DNA of 64,000 bases from an uncultured Granulosicoccaceae bacterium. Its GTDB lineage: Bacteria; Pseudomonadota; Gammaproteobacteria; Granulosicoccales; Granulosicoccaceae. The notes beneath the pieces are model-generated. The model worked only from the letters and a program-made list of their open reading frames with translations. It did no database searches and had not been told where the DNA came from. Location: NCBI GenBank assembly GCA_937981955.1, contig CALJNA010000110.1:34005-98004 (forward strand). The letters run 5' to 3'. Shown one piece after another: positions 44,403 to 53,722 of the stretch. The position numbers were made by a program, and so were the translations under genes. The first letter of the stretch is position 1. Each line of letters begins with the position of its first letter.

Positions 44403-44876
44403 ATGAATAAAATACTTTTGTTGTTGATAGGCGCGGTTGTGCTGGTGATCATCTCGCGGTTTGCAATCAGCTTTTTTTCGGCGAACAGGGTAGCCACCGG
44501 TTTAACCATCAGCGACGATAATGTCATGTCGCTTTCCGGTTGTGATGGTTTGCACAACTGCACAGCCTCTACTGCAACATCGAAGAGAAATCACATCGAA
44601 GCATTTGCATACAACGGTACCGGGGCTGAAGCCATGAGCAGGTTCAGCAACCTTATCTCGTCTTATTCAGGGGCAACCATCGTTACCCAACAGGCAAACT
44701 ACCTTCACGCAACGTTTAAAACCACTTTGCTTGGCTACACCGACGATTTCGAATTGCTGCTCGACGAATCCAATCAGGTGCTGCACGTGCGCAGCGCATC
44801 GCGGATTGGAAAAAGCGACCTGGGCGCGAACAGAAAGCGCATTGAAGCGCTTCGCACGCTGGCAAATAGCAGCTAG
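44403..44876 (+). CDS. DUF1499-family membrane-anchored protein
   Basis: 157 residues with an N-terminal hydrophobic anchor (ILLLLIGAVVLVIISRF). The domain shows GCDGLHNCTAST (Cys pair), IEAFAYNGTGAEAMSRF and LHVRSASRIGKSDLGANRKRIEAL, typical of DUF1499. The function is unknown. A GGAAGG site precedes the ATG. Its stop overlaps the convergent S41 gene in a shared CTAG (44873-44876). Confidence 0.82.
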   Translation: MNKILLLLIGAVVLVIISRFAISFFSANRVATGLTISDDNVMSLSGCDGLHNCTASTATSKRNHIEAFAYNGTGAEAMSRFSNLISSYSGATIVTQQANYLHATFKTTLLGYTDDFELLLDESNQVLHVRSASRIGKSDLGANRKRIEALRTLANSS

Positions 44877-46294
44877 CGTTCAGGAACGAAGGGTTCCGGT
44901 GCTCGGTATTCCTTTGCAGCTAATTGAGCACGGCGTGGTGCCGGGCTGGCTGCGCTGAACGTTGGACAAGCACTGTTGGTAACAAAACCTAGCGCACCGT
45001 TTACGAGCGGATCGTTAACACTGTTCGCTCGTGTTGCCCAGTCATCTTCGACCGGGCAATCAGGTTGCAAACCGAATTCAATAGCAACGCCCAGCGCATT
45101 GGTACGAATGGAGTGCATCGCATTGATTGACTTACCGCAATACTCCTCTGCCGAGCTACTGTATGGCGACCCGGTTGTAACCCCACCTACCACGACGACA
45201 TCAATATAGGGTGCAAGCGAATTGACAAACATTTCCGGTGATGACCCTGCGTGTTCAGTCACCAGCACAATGACACGCGGTAAATTCAGAGGATTCTCTA
45301 CCGAATCAAAATAGTCTACCGATTTTCTCTCGGGGTACTTATCGTTCCATTGTGAAATCTGGAATGCGTTATTGGCCACGGCTGCACCACCGATCACCGA
45401 AGCAAGATGTCGAATAACCGATATGCGTCCACCCGTGTTGTAGCGCAGGTCGATGATAAGCTCTTCAATTCCTTCCATTTCCAACCAGGCCAAAGAGGCG
45501 TCAATCTCATCTTTCGTCGTTTCCAGAAAACGACGTATCGGCAAATAGCCGACAGCAGGAAGCGCATCGTTACTGTTGGTGTAACGAAGAGCAGGACCCG
45601 CTGTTACCCAGCGGTACTCACCATACTCTACAACCACATCGCGAGGCGCTTCATCGCCAGTGCGTACTGTCAGAAATACCGGGAGATTCTCGGGACCGAG
45701 TCCCTCGCTGATATCTTCATCAGTAACATCATCCATGGGAATGCCGTTAAATGATTCAACCGCGTCACCGCGCAAAATACCGGCAACGTCTGCAGGCGAT
45801 CCCGCTCGAATGTCTCTCATTCTGACCACACCATCGCCTGCGGGTCTAAACCAGAATCCGTAACCGCGCGTTAAACCGCTTTCAACAGTCGCGGATTGCT
45901 GCGCTGCGTCTGTCACATAACTAAATTCATCTGGAGCGACTCTTAAATCAGCAATTAAGGCTTCTGGTGTTTCGTAGTCATCCAAATTGAGCCTGGGCAC
46001 CTGGTCATAAAAGATGTAGTAGTCACGCATATCAAAGTCGACACGCCGTTTTACATCATCCACCGAACATACCTGTACGCCAAGTGGCGTGTTATAAACG
46101 GGCCGCTCATTCGCAGTGTTCTGCCCACCGTTGATTCCACTGTTTATGTTTAAGCCCGTGCCATCACCCGTGGTATTGGCAATTTCATTGATGTCTGTTT
46201 GCTGTGGTGTGCCGGGGTCGGAACCGCCGCCACTGCTGCAGCCAGCGAGACTAAGAATAAGAATACAGCCAAGTACGAATCTGTCTGTTTTCAT
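44873..46294 (-). CDS. S41-family lipoprotein peptidase, Lys-deficient paralogue
   Basis: 473 residues from ATG 46294, where AAAGGA and a lipobox (LILSLAGC-S) both fit. An N-terminal Gly/Ser/Asn-rich linker leads to a PDZ-like domain (IRAGSPADVAGILRGDAVESFNG) and an S41 core (IEELIIDLRYNTGGRISVIRHL). The nucleophile Ser351 is in EHAGSSPEMF. The general-base Lys, expected 25 residues later, is Ser376 (TTGSPY). The downstream paralogue keeps Lys there, so this copy is probably impaired or has another role. A nearby YCGKSI Lys is shared by both. It is the second gene of a two-gene unit. Confidence 0.8.
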   Translation of the reverse strand: MKTDRFVLGCILILSLAGCSSGGGSDPGTPQQTDINEIANTTGDGTGLNINSGINGGQNTANERPVYNTPLGVQVCSVDDVKRRVDFDMRDYYIFYDQVPRLNLDDYETPEALIADLRVAPDEFSYVTDAAQQSATVESGLTRGYGFWFRPAGDGVVRMRDIRAGSPADVAGILRGDAVESFNGIPMDDVTDEDISEGLGPENLPVFLTVRTGDEAPRDVVVEYGEYRWVTAGPALRYTNSNDALPAVGYLPIRRFLETTKDEIDASLAWLEMEGIEELIIDLRYNTGGRISVIRHLASVIGGAAVANNAFQISQWNDKYPERKSVDYFDSVENPLNLPRVIVLVTEHAGSSPEMFVNSLAPYIDVVVVGGVTTGSPYSSSAEEYCGKSINAMHSIRTNALGVAIEFGLQPDCPVEDDWATRANSVNDPLVNGALGFVTNSACPTFSAASPAPRRAQLAAKEYRAPEPFVPER

Positions 46295-46407
46295 GTCATT
46301 GAATCCTTTGTTCGGTTTGGCATTGCAAGCTCTGCAAACAAGGGTTGAGCCGCAGCTTAATGCAACGCTCAACCAATTCCTAACGCCCATATGGTTGATG
46401 GACTGCT

Positions 46408-47880
46408 TTACTCTTCTGAAACGAATGGTTCGGGCGCCCGGTAACCTGGGCCAGGTGCAGCTGCAGTTCGAGGTGCAGCACTTGCGACAAATACCGCTGG
46501 GCAGGTATTCGACTCAATGTAAGTTAATGCCCCTCTAACCAAAGGATCCTGCGAACTTTCGGCAACGGTTTCCCAATTGTCATTCACTCTGCAACTTGGC
46601 TGGATGCCACCAGCAACACTGACAAGCGACGCATTGGTTCTCAGTGAACGCATCGCATTAATTGATTTACCACAATACTCACGCGAATTGGACGTAAACG
46701 GTTTGCCATCGGTGGTGCCGCCAACAACGATCACTTCCATATAAGGTTTAAGTGTATTGATAAAGACTTCTGATGCAGACGAACTGAATTCTGTTACCAA
46801 CACGAAAACGCGTGGCAAGTTCAACGGTTCTTCTACTTCGTCAAAATAATCAATAGAATCGTTCTGGGAATATTTATCGTTCCAGCTTCGAATCAGAAAC
46901 ACTTCATTGGCCACGGCGGCACCACCAACAACGGAGGCAATGTGCCGTGCAACGTGTGTGCGACCACCGGGGTTGTATCGAAGATCAACAATCAAATCGT
47001 CAAAACCGCCACGCGCTTCCAGGTCGGCAAGTGACTGATCAATTTCGGCTCTTGTTGTCTCAAGAAATATCCTGATTGGCAAGTAGCCGACTGTTGGCAA
47101 ACTACCACCCGAGTTAACATATCGACTCGCAGGTCCGGCAGTTTGCCAGGCAAAGTCTTCAAAATTCACTAATACGTTACGCGCACTCGCATTACCGGTT
47201 CGAATGGACATGAGTACCGGAGCATTATCGGGGTCGAATGCAACGTTGAACTCTTCCTCTGTTATTTCCCCTATGCCAATACCATTGACTGTCAGCAGTT
47301 CATCACCACGCAGAATGCCAGCTTGATCGGCAGGTGACCCGGCCAGAATTTCACGAAATCGAACAACCCCATCGGCCGCAGGCCAAAACCAGAATCCGAA
47401 TCCACCAGAGCGCCCGCCCTCAACCAATGCATTTTGATCTTCAGCATCGGTCACATAACTGTAAATGTCCGGGTCAACACGCAAGTCGCGTATGAGTCGT
47501 TCAGGTGAATCGTAATCATCAAGCGATAGTCTCGGGACTTGATCGTAGTAAATGTAATAGTCGCGCATATCAAAATCGACGCGATGTTTAATATCATCGA
47601 CAGAACATGCTTCAATGCCTGCCGGAGTTGCATAAACAGGCGGAAAAGTACTGGCTTGTGTGTCTCCATTTGACCCCGTTGATGTTCCATCTCCGCCTAT
47701 CGACGTACCACCGGGTTGAGTTTCGACAGTGCCCGTTCCACCGCTTTGCGTTCCAGCGGTGGTGTCAACTTCATTGGTACCAACTGAAGGAGATGAATCC
47801 CCGCTACCGCCACCACAAGCTGAAAGGCCAACAAGCAGCACGCAGGCAGCGCAGCGAAAGAGTAAGTTTTTAAGCGTCAT
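46408..47880 (-). CDS. S41-family lipoprotein peptidase
   Basis: 490 residues from ATG 47880, giving a lipobox (VLLVGLSAC-G). After a Gly/Thr-rich linker come a PDZ-like domain (ILAGSPADQAGILRGDELLTVNG) and an S41 core (FDDLIVDLRYNPGGRTHVARHI). The Ser-Lys dyad is intact: Ser368 in EFSSSASEVF and Lys393 in TTDGKPF, exactly 25 residues apart as in E. coli Tsp. It would be a periplasmic C-terminal-processing-like peptidase. A paralogue lies 113 bp downstream, sharing most of the sequence. Confidence 0.85.
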   Translation of the reverse strand: MTLKNLLFRCAACVLLVGLSACGGGSGDSSPSVGTNEVDTTAGTQSGGTGTVETQPGGTSIGGDGTSTGSNGDTQASTFPPVYATPAGIEACSVDDIKHRVDFDMRDYYIYYDQVPRLSLDDYDSPERLIRDLRVDPDIYSYVTDAEDQNALVEGGRSGGFGFWFWPAADGVVRFREILAGSPADQAGILRGDELLTVNGIGIGEITEEEFNVAFDPDNAPVLMSIRTGNASARNVLVNFEDFAWQTAGPASRYVNSGGSLPTVGYLPIRIFLETTRAEIDQSLADLEARGGFDDLIVDLRYNPGGRTHVARHIASVVGGAAVANEVFLIRSWNDKYSQNDSIDYFDEVEEPLNLPRVFVLVTEFSSSASEVFINTLKPYMEVIVVGGTTDGKPFTSNSREYCGKSINAMRSLRTNASLVSVAGGIQPSCRVNDNWETVAESSQDPLVRGALTYIESNTCPAVFVASAAPRTAAAPGPGYRAPEPFVSEE

Positions 47881-48202
47881 ACAGGGCAGAATGTCCATAT
47901 TGTCGTTTGAACGGCGAGCAGTGTAACCCTGTGTATTAAAGTTCCGCAATCGATCAAAAGCACAGTGTGATGCGTTGCAGGTACCAATAAACCACCGCCA
48001 AAATTCGTGCGCGGGTCGATAAAAAATTGCTCGTTCTTAGTGTGAATAACGAACGGGAAACGAGGTTTTAACACCGAGCCATGTGACCCAGTATTGTGCT
48101 CTGATGCACAGCAGGGCTCAGCTAGGAGGCAAAAAGGCTACCTTACTCTCATTACAGAGAGTGCTTGCTTGCAACAGGTGACGGGCGTGGGCAAAGTGCG
48201 CT

Positions 48203-48254
48203 CATTCCAACCCGAATAAGCCGCTCAGGCCTCCATTCGTGCAGGGTTGGAATG
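48203..48254. repeat. 11-bp inverted repeat with 30-nt loop
   Basis: CATTCCAACCC (48203-48213) is perfectly complementary to GGGTTGGAATG (48244-48254). A stable long stem with a structured loop would form on either strand. It is unexplained by the genes on either side. Confidence 0.6.
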
Positions 48255-48283
48255 TTAGTGAGTTGTAAGCTTTTTTAGTGAGT
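48255..48283. repeat. direct repeats TTAGTGAGT, 20 bp apart
   Basis: TTAGTGAGT occurs at 48255-48263 and 48275-48283, directly after the 11-bp inverted repeat. A run of six T lies between them. The spacing is two helical turns. Confidence 0.5.
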
Positions 48284-48292
48284 ACCATGACA

Positions 48293-48314
48293 CCAGAGCG
48301 ACGGAATGCTCTGG
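48293..48314. terminator. 7-bp hairpin downstream of lipA
   Basis: CCAGAGC (48293-48299) pairs with GCTCTGG (48308-48314), 33 bp after the lipA stop. No T tract follows on the minus strand, so termination would be weak. Confidence 0.35.
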
Positions 48315-48346
48315 CGCTACTAAGTATGATTTGATCGACAAACCTG

Positions 48347-49306
48347 TTAAGTCTGCGCAGCAGCAGCTTGTTGATCGGCGTGATAGGAAGATCGCACCAT
48401 CGGTCCGCTGGCAACATGTGAAAATCCCATTTCTTCGCCCAGCTTAGCCAGCGCATCAAACTCTGTAGGGTGAACAAAACGCTCCACGGCAAGGTGCGAC
48501 ACACTGGGTTGCAGATACTGACCGAGTGTCAACATATCTACGTTGTGCTCACGCAGATCTTTCATGACCTCGTGTACCTCATTAATTTCTTCGCCCAATC
48601 CAAGCATGAGTCCGGATTTGGTGGGCACATCAGGAAATCGCGCTTTGTGGTTCTTGAGTAAATTGAGCGAATACGCGTAGTCCGATCCAGGGCGACACTG
48701 TTTATACAGCCTCGGCACTGTTTCAAGATTATGATTAAACACGTCGGGTGGATTCGACGACATGGCTTCGAGCGCTTTGTCCATACGACCTCGATAGTCC
48801 GGAACCAAAACTTCAATTTGAATGCCGGGCGAAGCTTTTCGCACAGCCTTGATACAAGCATCGAAATGACTGGCCCCACCGTCGCGTAAGTCATCGCGAT
48901 CTACCGATGTGATAACAACGTATTTCAATCCCATTTGACCAATAGCTTTGGCCAGGTTTTCAGGTTCGTCCGGGTCGAGTGGATTAGGTCGCCCGTGAGC
49001 AACATCGCAAAATGGACAGCGTCGGGTACAGATGTCTCCCATGATCATGAATGTCGCCGTGCCATGACTGAAGCATTCACCCAGATTTGGACAACTGGCC
49101 TCTTCACAAACTGAAGACAAATTCAGTTCACGCATAAGCCGCTTGATTTCCTGCACGCGTGGATTGTTGCTAACGCGTGTTCGAATCCACTCCGGTTTTT
49201 TAAGTCGGGTAGTTTGCGGCGCGACTTTAATCGGGATGCGAGCAAGCTTGCTGGCACCGCGTTGATGCCCTTCCGGGTCATTTCTGGAGGGAGCTTTATA
49301 TTCCAT
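48347..49306 (-). CDS. lipA: lipoyl synthase
   Basis: 319 residues from ATG 49306, overlapping the lipB stop by one base. The auxiliary cluster cysteines are in [12 protein letters not shown] and the radical-SAM cluster in [10 protein letters not shown]. Other motifs are [26 protein letters not shown] and [12 protein letters not shown], with a conserved C-terminal SSYHADQ. It inserts two sulfurs into octanoyl-lipoyl domains. All Fe-S ligands are present. Confidence 0.97.
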   Translation of the reverse strand: MEYKAPSRNDPEGHQRGASKLARIPIKVAPQTTRLKKPEWIRTRVSNNPRVQEIKRLMRELNLSSVCEEASCPNLGECFSHGTATFMIMGDICTRRCPFCDVAHGRPNPLDPDEPENLAKAIGQMGLKYVVITSVDRDDLRDGGASHFDACIKAVRKASPGIQIEVLVPDYRGRMDKALEAMSSNPPDVFNHNLETVPRLYKQCRPGSDYAYSLNLLKNHKARFPDVPTKSGLMLGLGEEINEVHEVMKDLREHNVDMLTLGQYLQPSVSHLAVERFVHPTEFDALAKLGEEMGFSHVASGPMVRSSYHADQQAAAAQT

Positions 49307-49902
49307 CACGATAGTGTATCAGCCGTTTCAAGATGACGAATTAATGATTGCAAAAGACTGTCCACGATAAGCCGTTGTGGCTGATCACAGCCCAGCTGCT
49401 GCATACTGGTTACTTCCAGGCCAGCATATCCGCAAGGGTTAATGCCTTGAAATGGCCGCAGATCCATATTGATATTCAACGACAGACCGTGATAGGCACA
49501 CCCACGCCTGACACGCAAACCCAGAGCCGCAATTTTTTGTTCGCCAACGTATACCCCTGGAGCATCGCGTCGCCCGTGCGCCTCAATGGCAAATTCGGCC
49601 AGCGTGTCTATCACCGCTTTTTCCAATCGCTCGACCATTTCGCGAATGCCGATGCCTGCACGTCTGAGATTGAACAAGGTATAAACAACCACTTGACCCG
49701 GTCCGTGGTATGTCACCTGACCACCACGATCAGATTCAATAATCTCGATATTGCCCGAATTCAGAATATGTTCACGTTTGCCAGCCTGGCCAAGCGTGTA
49801 AACCGGTGGGTGTTCAACAACCCAGAGTTCATCGGCGGTGGCGTCATTGCGTTCATCGGTGAATGCTCGCATTTGTTGCCACACATTCGTGTAGCTTTGC
49901 AA
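49306..49902 (-). CDS. lipB: octanoyl-ACP:protein octanoyltransferase
   Basis: 198 residues if started at TTG 49902, the only standard start codon downstream of an in-frame stop. Catalytic features are intact: [30 protein letters not shown], and CGYAGLEV with Cys; Lys is in QKIAALG. The frame upstream to 49923 reads LNIRQLGL, matching the N-terminal VRQLGL of E. coli LipB. So translation may begin at a rare CTG (49923) or ATT (49917). It transfers octanoyl groups to lipoyl domains. It overlaps lipA by one base. Confidence 0.93.
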   Translation of the reverse strand: MQSYTNVWQQMRAFTDERNDATADELWVVEHPPVYTLGQAGKREHILNSGNIEIIESDRGGQVTYHGPGQVVVYTLFNLRRAGIGIREMVERLEKAVIDTLAEFAIEAHGRRDAPGVYVGEQKIAALGLRVRRGCAYHGLSLNINMDLRPFQGINPCGYAGLEVTSMQQLGCDQPQRLIVDSLLQSLIRHLETADTLS

Positions 49903-49919
49903 TCCAAGCTGCCGAATGT

Positions 49920-50201
49920 TCAGAGTGTGAACTTCACTCGTGGTTCACCGCGCAGTGCCGCGTAGATGCGTTCAATCTGCGCTTGGTTAAGCGCTGTAAA
50001 ATGAACACGCACCGACATGTACTTGCCTTTGCTACTCAGGTTGGTGACCACTTTTGTGGGCGTGGCTGGTTGGATAAACGGTTGGACCAGCTTGAGCACC
50101 AGGCGTTCAAAATCGGGCTCGTTCAGCCCCATTGCCTTGATGGCAATGGCGGCTGGAAATTTTATCAGGGACGCTTCCCCGTCGAGGCTGGTCGTGGCCA
50201 C
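49920..50201 (-). CDS. ybeD: DUF493 / YbeD-family protein
   Basis: 93 residues from GTG 50201, next to the dacA stop. The family signature is LIKFPAAIAIKAMG, FERLVLKLVQPF and STKGKYMSVRVHFTA-like SSKGKYMSVRVHFTA. It is a small regulatory-type fold of unknown role, always found between dacA and lipB. Its last codon region overlaps the upstream end of lipB coding. Confidence 0.93.
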   Translation of the reverse strand: MATTSLDGEASLIKFPAAIAIKAMGLNEPDFERLVLKLVQPFIQPATPTKVVTNLSSKGKYMSVRVHFTALNQAQIERIYAALRGEPRVKFTL

Positions 50202-51359
50202 TTACTGAAAGTAACGCAAAATAGAATGCTTCATACGTCTGAAGATGCCGCCTTCTTCCACTTTTTGCAAGGCCAGAAGCGGCACTTCTCCTATGACCTG
50301 ATTGTCGGCCGTGAGCACAGAACGACCAAACTCCTGACCAATTCGCGCTGGCGCCTTGATGTAGGTACTCAGTTCAATCTGGCTGTGTAAGGAATCGAAG
50401 GCATCGCGCGGCAAAGTAACGTACAGATCTTCTGCAACACCGAGCAGTATTTCTTCACTTTCCCCCATCCAGATTTTTGCTGCACTGACCACTTCACCGG
50501 CTTCATAAATGCGTTTGGTTTGAAAGAATCTAAAACCGTAATTTAGCAGTCGCTGGGTTTCAGCTAATCGGGTTTTGTCGCTGGCGGTGCCAAGTACAAT
50601 GCTGATTAGACGCATGTCGTCTCGAACTGCCGATGCTACCAAACAATACCCTGCCGCTTTTGTATGACCGGTTTTCATGCCATCGACGGTGTCATCACGC
50701 CACAACAGTTTGTTGCGATTGTTCTGCTCGATGTTGTTGTACTTGAACGAACGCTGCGAATACAGCTGGTAGTGTTCAGGAAAATCCTGAATCATGCGCC
50801 GCGCAATAACCGACAAATCTCGAGCAGTGGTGTAGTGATCGGGATCAGGCAGGCCCGATGCGTTCATGAAATTGGTGTTATTCATACCAAGTTTTGCTGC
50901 CATGCGATTCATCATGGAGACAAAACCCTGTTCGCTTGCCGCTACGTGTTCAGCCAGGGCAACGCTTGCATCGTTTCCCGATTGGACAATCAGCCCGCGA
51001 AGTAAATCGCCGATTGAAACCGTTTTGCCTGCTTCGATAAACATGCGCGAGCCTTCCATCGACTGGGCGTAGTCGCTAATGATCGCAAGATCGGTTTCGT
51101 TCAGAGTGCCTTGCTTTAATTCACTGGCAACCAGATAGGCTGTCATCAGTTTGGTTAAACTCGCAGGCTCAATGCGCTCGTCCGGATTCTTCGCCGCAAG
51201 CACTTCACCACTGGTGTTATCAATGAGCAGATAGCTGGTCGCCGAGAGTTGTGGCGGTGCCGGTAAAGGCGCTGCCTGCAGACATGTGGAAAGGAGTGAA
51301 GCAAGCAGAAAAACCGATAAGAACGGGAATCGAATAAGACTGGCTAAATAAATCCGCAT
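50202..51359 (-). CDS. dacA: D-alanyl-D-alanine carboxypeptidase (PBP5/6 type)
   Basis: 385 residues with a signal peptide (LLSTCLQA-APLPAP). The catalytic Ser67-x-x-Lys70 (SLTK), the SGN triad (S127 in QSGNDAS) and the KTG box (MKTGHTKAAG) are all present. The C-terminal domain ends in an amphipathic anchor (GGIFRRMKHSILRYFQ). It trims the last D-Ala of peptidoglycan stem peptides. It is upstream of ybeD, lipB and lipA. Which PBP5/6/6b it equals is not resolvable. Confidence 0.93.
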   Translation of the reverse strand: MRIYLASLIRFPFLSVFLLASLLSTCLQAAPLPAPPQLSATSYLLIDNTSGEVLAAKNPDERIEPASLTKLMTAYLVASELKQGTLNETDLAIISDYAQSMEGSRMFIEAGKTVSIGDLLRGLIVQSGNDASVALAEHVAASEQGFVSMMNRMAAKLGMNNTNFMNASGLPDPDHYTTARDLSVIARRMIQDFPEHYQLYSQRSFKYNNIEQNNRNKLLWRDDTVDGMKTGHTKAAGYCLVASAVRDDMRLISIVLGTASDKTRLAETQRLLNYGFRFFQTKRIYEAGEVVSAAKIWMGESEEILLGVAEDLYVTLPRDAFDSLHSQIELSTYIKAPARIGQEFGRSVLTADNQVIGEVPLLALQKVEEGGIFRRMKHSILRYFQ

Positions 51360-51443
51360 GAGTAATTTGCTATGTAAAGTTGATCGGGCAGTTACCCGTC
51401 AGATTAGTTCAAGTGTAAATGATTTGACGCAACGTTTCGAACG

Positions 51444-52634
51444 TTAACGCGAAGCCGACTGCAAGGTATAGCCCTCAATACCAAACCCTGCCAGCTCGGA
51501 GAGCGTATTGTCCAATTGTGTGCCTTTTTTGAACGGACCCATTTTGACCCGATACAAGGAACGGTTTGCGTCTTTTTCAACAAACGCCGGCAATCCGGTT
51601 TGCTCATCCACGGTGTCAACCAGCGCATGAGCATTATTAGCCTGAGAGAAAGCGCCCAGCTGAATAAAGACGTTGCCCGCTTTTGCAAGCATCGGCTTGC
51701 CAGCGGCCGTCAGACCGGATGTTCCGCTGTGCGATTGCACCGCTGCAGGTTCCCGAACTTGTGGCCCCGCTGCAAACTCAGTCAGCTCAACAAAACCATC
51801 TTCCGAACTATCGATAACCACCTGGCTGTTATCCGGTTCCGGCACGACTTTTAACGCAGGCAATGCTGACACCGCCACTGCATCGTTCTGGCTAGCCAAC
51901 CCATCGTTCGCACTGTCAGGCATTGGGTTTTCTAATGGCACCGACTGGATTGGCAAAGGTAAAGGCGCAGCCGCCATCTTGGGTTCTACAACGGATGGGC
52001 TAGTCGTCGCAGCTGTCTGTTCCTCCCCCTCAATGACGCGCACAACACCGACATTGGACAGGGTCGGGTCGGCGGTGACCGGTGCTGCTGGATTTTCGGC
52101 CACAAGGTGGGTCGACAGCGCATCCACCTGAACGCTGGCAACGCCTTGTTCAGCCATTTGGAGTTGCTGGGCGGCCGCATAGGACAAATCAATGATACGG
52201 TCACCAACGAACGGTCCTCGATCGTTGACCTTAACCACAATGCTAAGACCATTTTCCAGATTCGTAACCCGAACAAATGTTGGCAGCGGCAGGTGCTTAT
52301 GCGCAGCAGTCATGGAATACATGTCATATATTTCGCCGCTGGATGTTTTCCGGCCGTGAAATTTTTTCCCGTACCAACTCGCAATACCACGCTCACTGAA
52401 GTTGGCCGCCGAGTCCATCACGCGATACTGCTTACCAAACACGGTGTACTTCGCCATGTTGCCTGTGCGCGATTTTGGCAGATTACGCACATGGGCGGGG
52501 ATGTCACCGTTATTGCCATTTGCAAGACCAGCACGCTGATTGCCGGTTACGCAGCCAGAAAGAATGACCACGAAACCAATCAGCACTGATAGTGGTATGC
52601 AATTTTTGTCAAACCATCGGCAATGCATGCTCAT
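51444..52634 (-). CDS. rlpA: septal ring lytic transglycosylase RlpA (lipoprotein, DPBB plus SPOR)
   Basis: 396 residues from ATG 52634, preceded by AAAGG. The lipobox is VVILSGC-V. The DPBB domain shows GIASWYGKKFHGRKTSSGE, MTAAHKHLPLPTFVRVTN and VKVNDRGPF (catalytic-type Asp and His present). After a long Pro/Ala-rich linker the C-terminal SPOR domain reads NVFIQLGAFSQANNAHAL and RVKMGPF. It cleaves denuded glycan strands at the septum. It lies between dacA and mltB. Confidence 0.92.
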   Translation of the reverse strand: MSMHCRWFDKNCIPLSVLIGFVVILSGCVTGNQRAGLANGNNGDIPAHVRNLPKSRTGNMAKYTVFGKQYRVMDSAANFSERGIASWYGKKFHGRKTSSGEIYDMYSMTAAHKHLPLPTFVRVTNLENGLSIVVKVNDRGPFVGDRIIDLSYAAAQQLQMAEQGVASVQVDALSTHLVAENPAAPVTADPTLSNVGVVRVIEGEEQTAATTSPSVVEPKMAAAPLPLPIQSVPLENPMPDSANDGLASQNDAVAVSALPALKVVPEPDNSQVVIDSSEDGFVELTEFAAGPQVREPAAVQSHSGTSGLTAAGKPMLAKAGNVFIQLGAFSQANNAHALVDTVDEQTGLPAFVEKDANRSLYRVKMGPFKKGTQLDNTLSELAGFGIEGYTLQSASR

Positions 52635-52687
52635 TGAGTACCTTTAACCTCGGGGACGATGTCTTGCGTGAAAGAATCGAGCGGCCT

Positions 52688-53701
52688 TTACGGCGTTGAA
52701 CCGGACAATAGCTCACTCAACTGAAAAACCGCCAACGCATACAGACGGCTATGGTTGTAACGGGTAATCGCATAGAAGTTGGTATAGCCCACCCACGCCT
52801 CTTCGCCATCTTTTCCGTTCATTACCATGACACTGACCGGCTTTTCACCACTGACATTGAAGCCCAGATTGGTCAGGGTTTTTGGCGCAATTACGGGCTT
52901 CAGCGATTTTCTGACCAATGCTTTAACAGCGCCGGTATTCTCGTTGGTTAGTGGCAACAATTCAGCAATCGGTTCACCGGGTTTCCATTTGTGCCGACGC
53001 AGATAGTTGGCAACCGAACCAATGGCATCGGGCACGCTGTTGAACAGGTCAGTGTCTCCATCCTGATCAAAATCAATTGCATACTCCCTGTAACTACTTG
53101 AAATGAACTGCGGCCAGCCCATCGCCCCTGCGTAACTGCCTTTAATTTCAGTGGCTTCCCAGTTTTCTATTTGAGAAAGAATAAGAAATTCGGTGAGTTC
53201 AGATTTAAAAAATTTGGATCGTGGCGGGTAGTCAAATGCAAGAGTTGCCAGAGATTCGAGTACACCGTTTTTTCCCTGTACTTTGCCATAGAAGGTTTCT
53301 ACACCGATTATCGAGGCGATAATCGTTGCAGGCACGCCAAACGTTGCTTCCGCCCGCTTCAATTCGTCGGCATATTCCAACATGAACGCACGCCCCTGCT
53401 TGATGCGCTTGCTTTTGATGAATATGGGACGATACTGCGCCCAGGTCAGGGATTTTTCAGCCGGTTTTGAAATCGCATCGAGTACCGATTGCCGCGGCGA
53501 CACAGCTGCGAACAGATTAGCCAGACGATAAGGGTCTAACTGATGCTCAGCAGCGACTTCAGCCACGTACTGTCGCACTTCGTCACGCGTCAGGAACGGC
53601 TCAGCCGCCCAAAGGGTACCTGCGGGCACAACGAGCAGCAACAATACCGCACGCTTCAGCACAGAGGCTCCAGATCGCCATCCAACACTCATTTTTGGCA
53701 T
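52688..53701 (-). CDS. mltB: membrane-bound lytic murein transglycosylase B
   Basis: 337 residues with an N-terminal hydrophobic export signal (AVLLLLVVPAGTLWA), without a clear lipobox Cys. The catalytic Glu is in IIGVETFYG. Other marks are SYAGAMGWPQFISSSYREYA and IDFDQDGDTDLFNSVPDAIGSVANYL, in parts. It cleaves peptidoglycan to 1,6-anhydro ends. It precedes rlpA on the same strand. Lack of a lipobox suggests a soluble periplasmic form, as in Slt35-type relatives. Confidence 0.92.
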   Translation of the reverse strand: MPKMSVGWRSGASVLKRAVLLLLVVPAGTLWAAEPFLTRDEVRQYVAEVAAEHQLDPYRLANLFAAVSPRQSVLDAISKPAEKSLTWAQYRPIFIKSKRIKQGRAFMLEYADELKRAEATFGVPATIIASIIGVETFYGKVQGKNGVLESLATLAFDYPPRSKFFKSELTEFLILSQIENWEATEIKGSYAGAMGWPQFISSSYREYAIDFDQDGDTDLFNSVPDAIGSVANYLRRHKWKPGEPIAELLPLTNENTGAVKALVRKSLKPVIAPKTLTNLGFNVSGEKPVSVMVMNGKDGEEAWVGYTNFYAITRYNHSRLYALAVFQLSELLSGSTP

Positions 53702-53722
53702 ACCACTTATAAAACCTGTTGT

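Larger units (their letters stand above)
47881..48346. other. 466-bp gap upstream of the S41 pair, rich in repeats, no gene seen
   Basis: Between lipA (stop 48347) and the S41 gene (start 47880), both on the minus strand. Short ORFs here are unconvincing. It holds an 11-bp inverted repeat, two 9-bp direct repeats and a 7-bp hairpin (listed separately). The promoter of the S41 unit should lie in the 47880-48000 part. Confidence 0.6.

Noticed and set aside
44873..44876. Shared CTAG stop of two convergent genes
   Set aside because: A neat 4-bp overlap, but such overlaps are common and imply no function.
48244..48283. Integron attC-like site
   Set aside because: There is no GTTRRRY core site and no integrase gene in the window.
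48202..48504. 100-codon minus-strand frame overlapping the lipA end
   Set aside because: It is in another frame of lipA, Trp/Arg-rich and without homology by eye.
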